64,000 nt of DNA, from assembly GCA_045591925.1 (NCBI GenBank), contig JAZNTW010000036.1, positions 44,132-108,131 of the forward strand, written 5' to 3'. The stretch is from Firm-04 sp045591925 (GTDB taxonomy: Bacteria > Bacillota > Clostridia > Oscillospirales > Ruminococcaceae). Below the pieces are notes generated by a model that ran no database searches, was not told where the DNA came from, and saw only the letters and a list, made by a program, of their open reading frames with translations. Position 1 is the first letter of the stretch; each line of letters begins with the position of its first letter. The position numbers were made by a program, and so were the translations under genes. Below, one piece after another: positions 23,835 through 32,602 of the stretch.

Positions 23835-25562
23835 ATGAAAAAACTTATGCTTGGAAATGAAGCATTCGCAAGAGGTCTTTTTGAGGCAGGCTGCCGGTTT
23901 GCATCCAGCTATCCGGGTACGCCCTCTACCGAAATTACCGAAGCGATTGCAAAGTACGATGAAGTCTATGCAGAATGGGCGCCGAATGAAAAGGTCGCGC
24001 TCGAATCTGCACTGGGCGCGTCTTTTGCCGGCGCAAGAGCCTTCGCTGCCATGAAGCACGTTGGTCTCAATGTCGCTGCCGACCCGCTGTATACCGCTTC
24101 CTATACCGGTATCAACGGCGGTCTGGTCGTTGCTGTAGCAGACGATCCCGGTATGCACTCGTCCCAGAATGAGCAGGATTCCCGTCACCACGCAATCGCC
24201 TCCAAGCTGCCGATGCTGGAGCCGTCCGATTCGCAGGAGTGCAAGGATTTCGCAATCCTCGGCTATGAGCTGTCCGAGACCTTTGATACACCGGTTCTCG
24301 TCCGCACGGCAACCAGAGTCGCACACTCCCAGAGTGCCGTGGAGCAGCTTCCCCGTCAGGAGCAGGAGCTGAAAGCCTATGCGAAGAATCCGCAGAAATA
24401 CGTCATGGTTCCTGCAAATGCAAAGCTGCGCCATGTTGTCGTTGAGGAGCGTATGCAAAAGCTCGTCGCTTACGCGGAAACTGCCCCGATCAATAAGGTT
24501 GAGGACAATGGCTCTGAAATCGGCGTGATCACCTGTGGTGCTGCCTATCAGTATGCAAAGGACGCGCTCGGCGATCAGGTCAATTATCTGAAGCTCGGTA
24601 TGACAAATCCGCTGCCCAATCAGCTTTTCCTCGATTTTGCTGCAAAATGCAAAACGCTCTATATCATCGAAGAACTCGACGGTATTCTGGAGCAGCACGT
24701 TAAAGCACTCGGCATCGACTGCAAGGGCAAGGAGATTTTCGGCAACATCGGTGAGCTGAATCAGGTCATCATTGCAGAAAAGCTGCTCGGCGCAAAAACC
24801 GAATCCTCCGCATATCCGGAAAATCTGCCGATTCGTCCGCCTGTTATGTGCGCAGGCTGTCCGCACAGAGGCGTATTCTATACGCTCGCAAAGCATAAGA
24901 TCACCGTTTCCGGCGATATCGGCTGCTATACGCTCGGCGCTGCAAAGCCGCTGGAATCCATCGACTGGACCATCTGCATGGGTTCCTCGATCTCCTGCCT
25001 GCACGGCTTCAACAAGGTACTCGGCGAGCAGTCGCAGAACAAAACCGTTGCCGTTATCGGTGACTCGACCTTTATGCACACCGGTCTGAATTCGCTGGTC
25101 AATGTCGCTTACAACGCATCGAATTCCACCGTCATTATCCTCGATAACTCCATCACCGGCATGACTGGTCATCAGCAGAATCCGACCACCGGCAAAAACC
25201 TCAAGGGCGATCCGGCTGCTGCTGTTGACCTCGAAGCGCTTTGCCGTGCAATCGGCATCAACCGCGTCAGAGTCGCTGACCCTTATAAGCTCTCCGAAAT
25301 GGAGCAGGCAATCACCGAGGAACTGGCAGTCAACGAGCCGTCTGTTATCATCAGCCGCCGTCCCTGCGCACTGCTCAAGCACGTTAAGCACAATCCGCCG
25401 CTGCACGTAACAGATGACAAGTGCAAGAGCTGCAAGATGTGCTTAAAGCTCGGCTGCCCCGCCATCTCCATGAAGAACGGCAAGGCGTATATCGACCATA
25501 CACAGTGCGTCGGCTGCGGCATCTGCGAGGAGCTTTGCAAGTTCGGCGCGATTGAAAAGTAA
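23835..25562 (+). CDS. iorA: Indolepyruvate ferredoxin oxidoreductase, alpha subunit
   Basis: TPP- and Fe-S-dependent oxidative decarboxylation of aryl pyruvates to aryl-acetyl-CoA with ferredoxin as electron acceptor. The 575-residue subunit starts LMLGNEAFARGLFEAG and SSYPGTPSTEITEAIA; the TPP-binding part has DIGCYTLGAAKPLES, AVIGDSTFMHTGLNSL and the VIILDNSITGMTGHQ loop; the C terminus carries two [4Fe-4S] motifs (CKSCKMCLKLGCP and CVGCGICEELCKFGA). CAGCPHRG near residue 338 is family-typical. AAAGGAG precedes the ATG. Its partner iorB lies 1.1 kb downstream, after three small genes. Confidence 0.95.
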   Translation: MKKLMLGNEAFARGLFEAGCRFASSYPGTPSTEITEAIAKYDEVYAEWAPNEKVALESALGASFAGARAFAAMKHVGLNVAADPLYTASYTGINGGLVVAVADDPGMHSSQNEQDSRHHAIASKLPMLEPSDSQECKDFAILGYELSETFDTPVLVRTATRVAHSQSAVEQLPRQEQELKAYAKNPQKYVMVPANAKLRHVVVEERMQKLVAYAETAPINKVEDNGSEIGVITCGAAYQYAKDALGDQVNYLKLGMTNPLPNQLFLDFAAKCKTLYIIEELDGILEQHVKALGIDCKGKEIFGNIGELNQVIIAEKLLGAKTESSAYPENLPIRPPVMCAGCPHRGVFYTLAKHKITVSGDIGCYTLGAAKPLESIDWTICMGSSISCLHGFNKVLGEQSQNKTVAVIGDSTFMHTGLNSLVNVAYNASNSTVIILDNSITGMTGHQQNPTTGKNLKGDPAAAVDLEALCRAIGINRVRVADPYKLSEMEQAITEELAVNEPSVIISRRPCALLKHVKHNPPLHVTDDKCKSCKMCLKLGCPAISMKNGKAYIDHTQCVGCGICEELCKFGAIEK

Positions 25563-25609
25563 TCATATCAGCCATTCCAATATCATTCAACACGAAAGAG
25601 ACATGAACT

Positions 25610-25816
25610 ATGAAACAAAAAACACAGCATAAAATCAGGCAAATCTACTGCCCATACTGCGACGTGCTGCTCAGATATCGTGGCGCAAACCGCATTCAGC
25701 TTGGCAAATGGAATTTCTTTTTTGAGCATTGGGATAACTGGCGTTCCGGCGCACTCAATGTACAAATCTACGAATGTCCGAAATGCGGAAAAATCGAATT
25801 GTTTCGTATCAGATGA
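25610..25816 (+). CDS. Small zinc-ribbon protein between iorA and iorB
   Basis: A 68-residue protein with CPYC at 14-17 and CPKC at 56-59, an apparent single zinc ribbon separated by a Trp/Phe-rich stretch (GKWNFFFEHWDNWRSG). AAGAGA lies upstream. It is nine bases before the next small gene. No family recognised. Confidence 0.65.
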   Translation: MKQKTQHKIRQIYCPYCDVLLRYRGANRIQLGKWNFFFEHWDNWRSGALNVQIYECPKCGKIELFRIR

Positions 25817-25825
25817 GGTAAGACT

Positions 25826-26059
25826 ATGCCACTCAATTATAACGACCTGACCCCGAAAGGAAAATTTATACGCACCTGTATCTGTGTCCCGATTCTTTTG
25901 GCGCTGTTGATTGCCATTCCGTTTTGGCTCTCATCATTTGTCCAATTCACGACCGGCTTTCTGATTAAATATGCCATCATAGTTGTGATTTCGGTAATTA
26001 TCGCTGTCGCACAGCTCATTATGACCTATAAGGCATGGAAAGATCACGAGTCATATTAA
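25826..26059 (+). CDS. Small two-helix membrane protein between iorA and iorB
   Basis: A 77-residue protein with two transmembrane helices (about residues 15-35 and 42-65) and a short charged C terminus. GAGGTAAG precedes the ATG. It is co-transcribed with neighbours on both sides (gaps of 9 and 18 bases). Function unknown. Confidence 0.65.
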   Translation: MPLNYNDLTPKGKFIRTCICVPILLALLIAIPFWLSSFVQFTTGFLIKYAIIVVISVIIAVAQLIMTYKAWKDHESY

Positions 26060-26077
26060 AAAAGGAGCGTTCACATT

Positions 26078-26638
26078 ATGAGAATTCCAATTATTATGGG
26101 TACGCAGGAAAAATTAAAAATGGATCTCATGATCGGTATTGATTGGTGTCCCAACTGTCAGAAATTTACTGAAACCCATATCGGCAGACGTGTAAAAGTC
26201 AAGCATTTGAATTATATTCCGCTTTCATCGGATGTTCTGGAGTATTTTTTGCTGTGCAGCGATTGTCAATACGGCTCGTCACTCAAAAAAGATCAATACG
26301 ATAATATTGCACATATCTTCCAGCCGTTCAGCAAGCGGCGCGACCAAATCAAATGCTTCCAAAAGGCAGCGGAGATGGCTGCGAATCTGGAGCCGAACCA
26401 AGTCTCCGTTCATTCGCTCATGACTGCGCTCTCCAAGGAATTCCCCGTCAGTGCAACACCGCAGCTTGATGGCGAATATCGACGCAGATTCATGCGTTTG
26501 CTCCTTGTTCACGGAAAAGGCGGCAGTCCGGCTGCACTCAATCAGCCCCAGCAGGCAGCTCCGCCGCAGGTTCCGCAAGCTCCACAGAATCCCAATCCCC
26601 CACAGGCAAAGGCGCCTGTCGAAATGGATACCATCTGA
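26078..26638 (+). CDS. Zinc-finger protein with Pro/Gln-rich tail between iorA and iorB
   Basis: A 186-residue protein. CPNC at about 24-27 and CSDC at about 60-63 form a probable zinc ribbon, followed by a helical region (residues 75-145) and a Pro/Gln/Ala-rich tail (QPQQAAPPQVPQAPQNPNPP). AAAAAGGAG lies upstream. It is reminiscent of the zinc-ribbon proteins at 4720, 6143 and 30563, but no named family is recognised. Confidence 0.65.
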   Translation: MRIPIIMGTQEKLKMDLMIGIDWCPNCQKFTETHIGRRVKVKHLNYIPLSSDVLEYFLLCSDCQYGSSLKKDQYDNIAHIFQPFSKRRDQIKCFQKAAEMAANLEPNQVSVHSLMTALSKEFPVSATPQLDGEYRRRFMRLLLVHGKGGSPAALNQPQQAAPPQVPQAPQNPNPPQAKAPVEMDTI

Positions 26639-26677
26639 ATGGATACTATCCTGAATATTTTGCAAGAGGTATAAAAT

Positions 26678-27253
26678 ATGAATACAAAATCTGTTATGAT
26701 CGTCGGCGTTGGCGGACAGGGCTCTCTGCTCGCAAGCCGCATCCTTGGCAATGTGCTCTTACAACAAGGCTTTGCCGTGAAAGTCAGCGAGGTTCACGGT
26801 ATGTCGCAGCGCGGCGGCTCTGTTGTCACCTATGTCAAATACGGCGACGCAGTTTACTCCCCGACCGTTGAAAAGGGCGAGGCTGACGTCATCATCTCCT
26901 TTGAACTGCTCGAAGCAGCTCGCTGGGCAGGCTATCTCAAAAAGGGTGGCAAGATCGTGACCTCGACCCAGACGCTCGATCCGATGCCCGTCATCACCGG
27001 TGCGGCGGCATATCCGCAGAATATCATCGAAAATCTCAAGTCTATGGAGATTGATGTCACCGCGGTTGACGCGCTCTCTCTCGCAGAACAGGCTGGCAGT
27101 GCAAAGGCTTCCAATGTCGTACTGATGGGCGTTGTCTCCAAGAAAATGGACTTTGATGAGGCAGTCTGGCAGGAAGCGCTCAATCAGTGCGTGCCGGAAA
27201 AATTCATCGAAATGAACCGCAAAGCATTCGCACTCGGCAGAGAGGCAGAATAA
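26678..27253 (+). CDS. iorB: Indolepyruvate ferredoxin oxidoreductase, beta subunit
   Basis: The gamma-type/beta partner of IorA. The 191-residue protein starts SVMIVGVGGQGSLLASRIL, the usual glycine-rich opening, followed by VKVSEVHGMSQRGGSVVTYVKYG, both hallmarks of IorB. Length is normal. GCAAGAGG lies before the ATG. A miniature repeat element begins 20 bases after its stop. Confidence 0.93.
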   Translation: MNTKSVMIVGVGGQGSLLASRILGNVLLQQGFAVKVSEVHGMSQRGGSVVTYVKYGDAVYSPTVEKGEADVIISFELLEAARWAGYLKKGGKIVTSTQTLDPMPVITGAAAYPQNIIENLKSMEIDVTAVDALSLAEQAGSAKASNVVLMGVVSKKMDFDEAVWQEALNQCVPEKFIEMNRKAFALGREAE

Positions 27254-27272
27254 CGCGATTTCTCTCTGTTAT

Positions 27273-27355
27273 GGCAACACCGCGCAAAATCCGCCTTACG
27301 GCTTGGCGGCACATCTACTTGCGTATTTGCACCACCAACTCTGTGCGGTATTGCC
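27273..27355 (-). repeat. Miniature inverted-repeat element, copy B (83 bp)
   Basis: On the minus strand it reads GGCAATACCGCACAGAG ... GCGCGGTGTTGCC. It keeps both ends and the CCGCCAAGCCGTAAGGCGG block of copies A and C but lacks their middle. Lies between iorB and paaK, in inverted orientation relative to copy C on the other side of paaK. Confidence 0.8.
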
Positions 27356-27402
27356 TTAAATAAAAAAGCACATCCAAATTTAAAATGGAAGGATCAAACC
27401 AA

Positions 27403-28710
27403 ATGGCAAAGTATTGGCAGGAGGACATTGAAACGATGTCCTACGAGGACATGAGAAAGCTCCAGGATGAACGTCTTGTTCAGCAGGTTCGCCATGTCTA
27501 CGCAAACGTACCCTATTACAAAGCGCTCATGGATGAAAAGGGCGTAACACCCGATGACATTCAATCTGTCGATGATCTGCATAAGCTGCCGTTCCTCACC
27601 AAGGCAGATCTGCGCGACGCTTATCCCTATGGCTTGCTCGCAAAGCCGCTTTCGGAATGCGTCCGCATCCACTCCACCAGCGGTACAACCGGAAAGCGCG
27701 TCGTTGCGTTCTATACGCAGAATGACGTTGACCTCTGGGATGACTGCTGCGCAAGAGCCATCGTTGCGGCGGGCGGCAATGAGGACGATGTTTGTCAGGT
27801 CGCTTACGGCTATGGTCTGTTTACCGGCGGTATGGGTCTGCACGGCGGCGCACATAAGGTCGGCTGCCTCACACTCCCGATGTCCTCCGGCAACACCGAG
27901 CGTCAGCTTCAGTTTATGACCGATCTTGGCTCTACCATTCTCTGCTGCACCCCCTCCTACGCTGCCTATCTCGGTGAAAGCCTGCATGAAATGGGTCTGA
28001 CCCCCGATGATATCAAGCTGAAGGCAGGTATCTTCGGTGCAGAGCCGTGGACGGAGGAAATGCGCCGTTCCATCGAGCAGTCCCTCGGCATCAAGGCTTA
28101 TGATATCTTCGGTCTGACCGAAATTTCCGGTCCCGGCGTATCCTTTGAGTGCGAAACACAGACCGGTATGCACATCAACGAGGATCACTTCATTCCGGAA
28201 ATCATTGATCCCGAAACCGGCGAGGTTCTGCCGGATGGCACGGTCGGTGAATTGGTCTTTACCAGCATCACGAAGGAAGCCTTCCCGCTGCTCCGCTACC
28301 GTACACGCGATCTCTGCGTGCTTTCCAGACAAAAATGTGCCTGCGGCAGAACGCTCATTAAGATGAAGAAGCCGATGGGCAGAAGCGATGATATGCTGAT
28401 CATCCGCGGCGTCAACGTATTCCCGTCGCAGATTGAGACCGTTCTCATCGAGCAGGGCTACTCCCCGAACTATCTCATCGAGGTTGACCGCAAGAACAAT
28501 ACCGATACGCTCGATGTCAGCGTAGAGCTGACGCCGGAACAGTTTTCCGATAAGATGAAGGACGTTCAGGATCGCGAAAAGGCACTTGCGGAAGCCATGA
28601 AAACCATGCTCGGCATCAACCCGAAGGTGCATCTCGTTTCCCCGAAGACCATCGCACGCAGCGAGGGCAAGGCTGTCCGCGTCATCGACCGCCGCAAGCT
28701 GCACGATTGA
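27403..28710 (+). CDS. paaK: Phenylacetate-CoA ligase family protein
   Basis: AMP-forming acyl-CoA ligase for aryl acetates. The 435-residue protein has the AMP-binding loop HSTSGTTGKRVVAFY, FGLTEISGPGVSFE, YRTRDLCVLS and the C-terminal GRSDDMLIIRGVNVFPSQIE followed by ARSEGKAVRVIDRR with the catalytic-domain Lys. This is the PaaK-like group that in anaerobes accompanies indolepyruvate oxidoreductase, coupling aryl-acetyl-CoA to ATP formation or activation of aryl acetates. The ATG at 27403 has GGAAGGAT upstream; the ATG at 27385 lies before that site. Confidence 0.92.
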   Translation: MAKYWQEDIETMSYEDMRKLQDERLVQQVRHVYANVPYYKALMDEKGVTPDDIQSVDDLHKLPFLTKADLRDAYPYGLLAKPLSECVRIHSTSGTTGKRVVAFYTQNDVDLWDDCCARAIVAAGGNEDDVCQVAYGYGLFTGGMGLHGGAHKVGCLTLPMSSGNTERQLQFMTDLGSTILCCTPSYAAYLGESLHEMGLTPDDIKLKAGIFGAEPWTEEMRRSIEQSLGIKAYDIFGLTEISGPGVSFECETQTGMHINEDHFIPEIIDPETGEVLPDGTVGELVFTSITKEAFPLLRYRTRDLCVLSRQKCACGRTLIKMKKPMGRSDDMLIIRGVNVFPSQIETVLIEQGYSPNYLIEVDRKNNTDTLDVSVELTPEQFSDKMKDVQDREKALAEAMKTMLGINPKVHLVSPKTIARSEGKAVRVIDRRKLHD

Positions 28711-28739
28711 TTCTAATTTTAATCAGATTATCATTTAAT

Positions 28740-28884
28740 GCAATACCGCACAGAGCTGGTGGTGCAGATACGCAGTCAGATTGTATAGAAATGACGCCCA
28801 GCAAGGAATTTCTGTGCAAGATGGCAGAAAATATGCAAGTAGATGTGCCGCCAAGCCGTAAGGCGGACTTTGCGCGGTGTTTCC
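28740..28884 (+). repeat. Miniature inverted-repeat element, copy C (145 bp)
   Basis: Starts GCAATACCGCACAGAGC and ends GCGCGGTGTTTCC. Nearly identical to copy A apart from a deleted internal stretch and a few substitutions. It lies between paaK and the lipoprotein gene, 30 bases after the paaK stop. Confidence 0.8.
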
Positions 28885-28919
28885 TTAACATAATTATTAT
28901 AACATCAAGGAGTTTTTAC

Positions 28920-29900
28920 ATGAAAAAGCATATCATTCTTACCACACTCGCAGCAATGACACTGCTGACCGGCTGCACACTTCCAAACAAGTCGATCGAC
29001 GGCAAATATGTCGATGTTTACAGCCCCTATAACATGGCGCCGGATTATCACAGCGATCCGGATGCCGCTTTGGAAAAAATCGTCACGAAGCAGCATGAGA
29101 TGGAACATAGTCATAGTGAAACGATTACCCTGAAAGATGATCAATTCACCATCGTCGATCATCTGGACTCAGTCAAAACAGCCACATGGAACGGTACATT
29201 CAGCAACGAAAATTCTCTGCTGAAATTTCAATATTCCGATGTGTATGTTGAGGGTACGAATAATCAGCAGCGCTATACTGATCTGCTCCCGGCGCTGAAT
29301 GAACAGGGCGTATATCCTCAAACCGTTGCTCCGTCGGTGTTTCTTGCCGATATCACACGATGCACTTCGCGGCTTCCGTTCTATCTGTGCCGAGCGAGAG
29401 AGTCATGGTCGCTGCTGGAAACGCATGGTGAGTTTCTCTGCACGCCGACCTATGGCTTTACCCTCGATGGCGAATATGAACACGGCAAGGCGTTTACCGT
29501 CAATTATGAGCCGATGAACACACTGCTGGACGACCCGTATTCTGAGCTGTATTTCAGAATGGAAGATGGCAAGCCGGTAGATATGACGGAGGACACGATG
29601 ACAGATTGGCTCTCGATGTATACGAATACATTCTGTGACCGATACGGCGTTGAATCAGAGGATGCGCTGCACTTCCGTCTGACATTTTCAGACGGCAACT
29701 GGGAAATGCAGGATCGCAGTCTGAACCTGATTAGCAAGGGTACTTATATCGAAAGCCAGAAATATCCCGGCTTTATCGTGATGAATGAGCTTTCGGATGA
29801 TCCGCAGCTGCAGGAACATCTCGATAACATTTATCCGCCGATGATTTATATCGAGAACAATACCATTTATTATCCGGAATTGATTCGTACTCAATCATAA
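28920..29900 (+). CDS. Secreted lipoprotein of unknown function
   Basis: A 326-residue protein with a lipoprotein signal (ILTTLAAMTLLTGCTLP, lipobox LTGC, Cys 19). The mature part is soluble and beta-rich, with acidic patches; no family recognised. AAGGAG lies nine bases before the ATG at 28920. The frame is open upstream through the miniature element, which is coincidental. Confidence 0.75.
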   Translation: MKKHIILTTLAAMTLLTGCTLPNKSIDGKYVDVYSPYNMAPDYHSDPDAALEKIVTKQHEMEHSHSETITLKDDQFTIVDHLDSVKTATWNGTFSNENSLLKFQYSDVYVEGTNNQQRYTDLLPALNEQGVYPQTVAPSVFLADITRCTSRLPFYLCRARESWSLLETHGEFLCTPTYGFTLDGEYEHGKAFTVNYEPMNTLLDDPYSELYFRMEDGKPVDMTEDTMTDWLSMYTNTFCDRYGVESEDALHFRLTFSDGNWEMQDRSLNLISKGTYIESQKYPGFIVMNELSDDPQLQEHLDNIYPPMIYIENNTIYYPELIRTQS

Positions 29901-29935
29901 AAATAAAATTTTGAATTTCAAAAAGGAGGATTCAC

Positions 29936-30370
29936 ATGGATACGATCAAGCAAATTTCTATTTTTGTAGAAAACCAGCCCGGAAAGCTCGCTGAGCTGAC
30001 GCGACTGCTCGCAAACGCAAATATTGATCTGCGGACACTGAGCCTTGCAGATACCCGCGATTTCGGTATTCTGCGCGTCATCGTCAATAAGCCGGAGGAA
30101 ACCGAACAGCTCCTCAAAGCCAATGACTGGACCTATAAAACCGCTGATGTCATCGGCGTAAAGCTGCCTGACCAGCCGGGCGGCGTTGCCGATGTGCTGA
30201 AGGTCATTACCGATGCAAACGTCAATGTGGAATATATGTACGCATTCGTCAACCGCATCCCCGGCAGAGCCGACACCGTGTTCCGCGTGGACGATATCGA
30301 AACAACACTCAAGGCACTCCGCAGCAACAACATCGAAATCCTGACGCCCGATGAAGCCTATCACGGCTGA
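29936..30370 (+). CDS. Tandem ACT-domain protein
   Basis: A 144-residue protein of two ACT domains: ISIFVENQPGKLAELTRLLA (about 7-26) and a second beginning GVKLPDQPGGVADVLKVITD (about 78-97). ACT pairs usually bind an amino acid. Proteins of this type commonly follow iorAB and paaK, suggesting sensing of an aromatic or branched amino acid. GGAGG precedes the ATG. Whether it regulates enzyme activity or transcription is not evident. Confidence 0.88.
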   Translation: MDTIKQISIFVENQPGKLAELTRLLANANIDLRTLSLADTRDFGILRVIVNKPEETEQLLKANDWTYKTADVIGVKLPDQPGGVADVLKVITDANVNVEYMYAFVNRIPGRADTVFRVDDIETTLKALRSNNIEILTPDEAYHG

Positions 30371-30429
30371 CGGTCACTCCAAACACTGCAAATCATTTCA
30401 CTAAATGCGACGGAATTTTTCGCAAGCCC

Positions 30430-30458
30430 TTGACAATGCACGAAATATTGTGTATAAT
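30430..30458 (+). promoter_or_regulatory. Consensus sigma-A promoter of the zinc-ribbon gene
   Basis: Perfect TTGACA (30430-30435), 17-base spacer, perfect TATAAT (30453-30458). The leader of about 98 bases can form a hairpin GGGTTCC/GGAATCC (30515-30540) just before the ribosome binding site. Confidence 0.85.
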
Positions 30459-30562
30459 AACAATATAGAGAATCGTGTGGAGCTTTTTGCAGAAGCTGCA
30501 TATCAATATTTGTCGGGTTCCGTAACCTGAACGGGAATCCGCATGGATTGGAGAGTGTACCA

Positions 30563-31003
30563 TTGAATATCTTTGATAAAGTAAGCGATATGGGACGCGG
30601 ATTGAGCGAGAAAGCCTCAAATGTGTCCGAAGCCAGCAATCTCAAGCGTAAAATCCTCTACGAAGAGGAAAGAATTGTTGAGATTTTTGCGGATCTCGGC
30701 AAGAAATACTATAAGAATCCCGATGAGGATCCTTCCGTATTTCGCGCACTTTGCGATGATATTGATGCACGCCGCCGTCGCATCAAGAAAATGAAGTTTG
30801 AACTCAATACCCTGCGCGGCTATAAAATGTGCCCGAAATGTGATGCAGAAAACAGTGAGAAGAATATTTTCTGCGGCGTTTGCGGTGCGCGTCTGCCCGA
30901 TCCGGAGGATGAGGATTTCACCTCGCTCGAAGAACACGATTACTATACCGAGACAAGCAATCAGTTCTTCAATGCGGATAGCACCGGCAATATCAACATC
31001 TAA
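30563..31003 (+). CDS. Zinc-ribbon protein with helical N-terminal domain
   Basis: A 146-residue protein. The first 85 residues are helical and charged (SNLKRKILYEEERIVEIFAD, ARRRRIKKMKFELNTL), followed by a double-Cys zinc ribbon CPKC...CGVC at about 93-114 and an acidic tail. The most likely start is TTG at 30563, nine bases after GGAG; no ATG fits. It is monocistronic between a strong promoter and two terminators. Function unknown. Confidence 0.75.
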   Translation: MNIFDKVSDMGRGLSEKASNVSEASNLKRKILYEEERIVEIFADLGKKYYKNPDEDPSVFRALCDDIDARRRRIKKMKFELNTLRGYKMCPKCDAENSEKNIFCGVCGARLPDPEDEDFTSLEEHDYYTETSNQFFNADSTGNINI

Positions 31004-31015
31004 TCAACCTACATA

Positions 31016-31051
31016 CAGACCGTCTTTCTTAGGATTGACGGTCTGTTTTTA
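31016..31051 (+). terminator. First terminator after the zinc-ribbon gene
   Basis: Perfect 9-bp stem CAGACCGTC/GACGGTCTG (31016-31045) followed by five T residues, 13 bases past the stop codon. Confidence 0.88.
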
Positions 31052-31065
31052 TATACGCCCGCATG

Positions 31066-31095
31066 AACGCCTGTACTTCGGTACGGGCGTTTTGT
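31066..31095 (+). terminator. Second tandem terminator before the spoIIIA operon
   Basis: An 11-bp stem AACGCCTGTAC/GTACGGGCGTT capped by a stable TTCG tetraloop (31066-31091), followed by TTGTTGTT. It insulates spoIIIA from the upstream strong promoter. Confidence 0.75.
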
Positions 31096-31157
31096 TGTTC
31101 TAAGGCTGCCCGTCCCTGCATAGGATGTACCAAGAAAGCGAAAGGCGGTTTCCTCTC

Positions 31158-32093
31158 ATGACAGTCACAAGCAAATTTTCGGAGGTTCTCCCCTATCTCC
31201 CGAATGAACTGCGGCAGCCACTCAGCCGAATCCCTGCCGCCGATGCTGCGGAAATCCGTGAGCTTCGGCTGCGCCTTGGGAAGCCCTTGCAGGTCATCTG
31301 CGGCAATGCTGCATTTGGCGTTACCGCGCAAGGTCTGCGCGTGCCACTCGAACAAGCTCCCATCCCTATCACCAGACCAATCCTCGATTGCTGCTTTCAA
31401 AATATTTGCAGTCATTCTATCCATAGCTGGCAGCCGGCAATCCGTCAGGGCTTTGTCACCATCGCAGGCGGCTGCCGCGTCGGTCTTTGCGGTACAGCAG
31501 TCATTCAGCATCAAAAGCTCGAAACGATCCGGAATATCAGCGGTATGAATATTCGGATCGCATCGGAACGAATCGGCTGTGCAGAACAGCTGCTCCATCG
31601 CGTTTCACATGACCTGCAAATCGGCGGTCTGCTGATCGTCGGCGCACCTGCATCCGGTAAAACAACGATTCTGCGCGATCTTTCCAGATTGCTCGGACAT
31701 CGGCACAGGCTTTGTATTCTGGATGAACGCGGTGAAATCGCGGCGGTACAAAACGGTGTGCCGCAATTTTCGCTCGGTATGCAAACCGATGTGTTTGATG
31801 GCTACCCCAAGGCAGAGGGCGTTGAAATTGCCGTTCGCGTCATGTCGCCGGAATATCTGATCTGCGATGAAATCGGAAATGAAACGGAAATCGAGCAGCT
31901 CATGCAATCCATCCACACCGGCGTTAAAATCATTGCAACAGCCCATGCCGGAAGTCTCCATGAACTCAAGCAGCGTCCGCAAATCAAGCAGCTTCTGCAT
32001 TCCGGCGTATTCCGCTGCGCTGCCATGCTCGGCACGGGTGAACACTGCGGACAGGTTCTCTCGGTCGATACGCTGCACGGTGCTGTCGGATGA
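31158..32093 (+). CDS. spoIIIAA: Stage III sporulation protein AA (ATPase)
   Basis: Motor-type ATPase of the SpoIIIA feeding-tube complex at the forespore/mother-cell septum. The 311-residue protein has the N-terminal helper region (EIRELRLRLGKPL), the GFVTIAGGCRVGLCG segment, Walker A VGAPASGKTTILRD and Walker B LICDEIG, plus IIATAHAGSLHEL. The ATG at 31158 has AAAGGCGG nine bases before it. First gene of a complete spoIIIAA-AH operon. Confidence 0.95.
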   Translation: MTVTSKFSEVLPYLPNELRQPLSRIPAADAAEIRELRLRLGKPLQVICGNAAFGVTAQGLRVPLEQAPIPITRPILDCCFQNICSHSIHSWQPAIRQGFVTIAGGCRVGLCGTAVIQHQKLETIRNISGMNIRIASERIGCAEQLLHRVSHDLQIGGLLIVGAPASGKTTILRDLSRLLGHRHRLCILDERGEIAAVQNGVPQFSLGMQTDVFDGYPKAEGVEIAVRVMSPEYLICDEIGNETEIEQLMQSIHTGVKIIATAHAGSLHELKQRPQIKQLLHSGVFRCAAMLGTGEHCGQVLSVDTLHGAVG

Positions 32094-32581
32094 AGCTGCT
32101 TGGCGCCGGGATTCTGCTCTGCGCCGGCACAATGGCTGGCTGCTTTGCGGCGCGCCGATTGGAACGTCGTGCGGCACTGCTCAGACAGCTTCGGCATCTG
32201 TTGACTGCCATGATGCAGGAGCTTCGGAATTCGCTGCCCCTGACTGCCGATCTGCTGCGGCTGCTTGCAGATATGCCGGCATTCGATTCTCTTGCATTTT
32301 TACAGCAGACGGCGGCGCATCAAGATTTTTTGCCGCAGCGCTGGACAGACTCTGTCAACGCAGATACAAGTCTGACGCCGGAGATTGCGGCTGTTCTCGA
32401 TACGGTCGGACAAACACTCGGCAGTACAACACTCGACGGGCAGCTTGCCGCCTTGCAGCTCTGCTTTGATCGACTCGGCGCATTGCAGGAATCTGCCGAG
32501 TCCCGTGCTGCCGCAAAAGGCAATCTATATCGCAGCATGGGAATCCTCAGCGCATTATTTTTTGTGATTCTCCTACTATAA
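32090..32581 (+). CDS. spoIIIAB: Stage III sporulation protein AB
   Basis: Type II secretion F-like membrane component of the SpoIIIA complex. The 163-residue protein has an N-terminal transmembrane helix (LGAGILLCAGTMAGCFAA), a helical cytoplasmic region (RLERRAALLRQLRHLLTAMM) and a C-terminal helix (GILSALFFVILLL). Overlaps spoIIIAA by four bases (ATGA). Confidence 0.9.
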   Translation: MKLLGAGILLCAGTMAGCFAARRLERRAALLRQLRHLLTAMMQELRNSLPLTADLLRLLADMPAFDSLAFLQQTAAHQDFLPQRWTDSVNADTSLTPEIAAVLDTVGQTLGSTTLDGQLAALQLCFDRLGALQESAESRAAAKGNLYRSMGILSALFFVILLL

Positions 32582-32602
32582 CACGGAAACGGAGCGATTG
32601 CA

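Noticed and set aside
31096..31157. Sigma-E type promoter before spoIIIAA
   Set aside because: Expected from knowledge of Bacillus, but no convincing -35/-10 pair could be read; a GCATAGGAT near 31118 is only a weak match.
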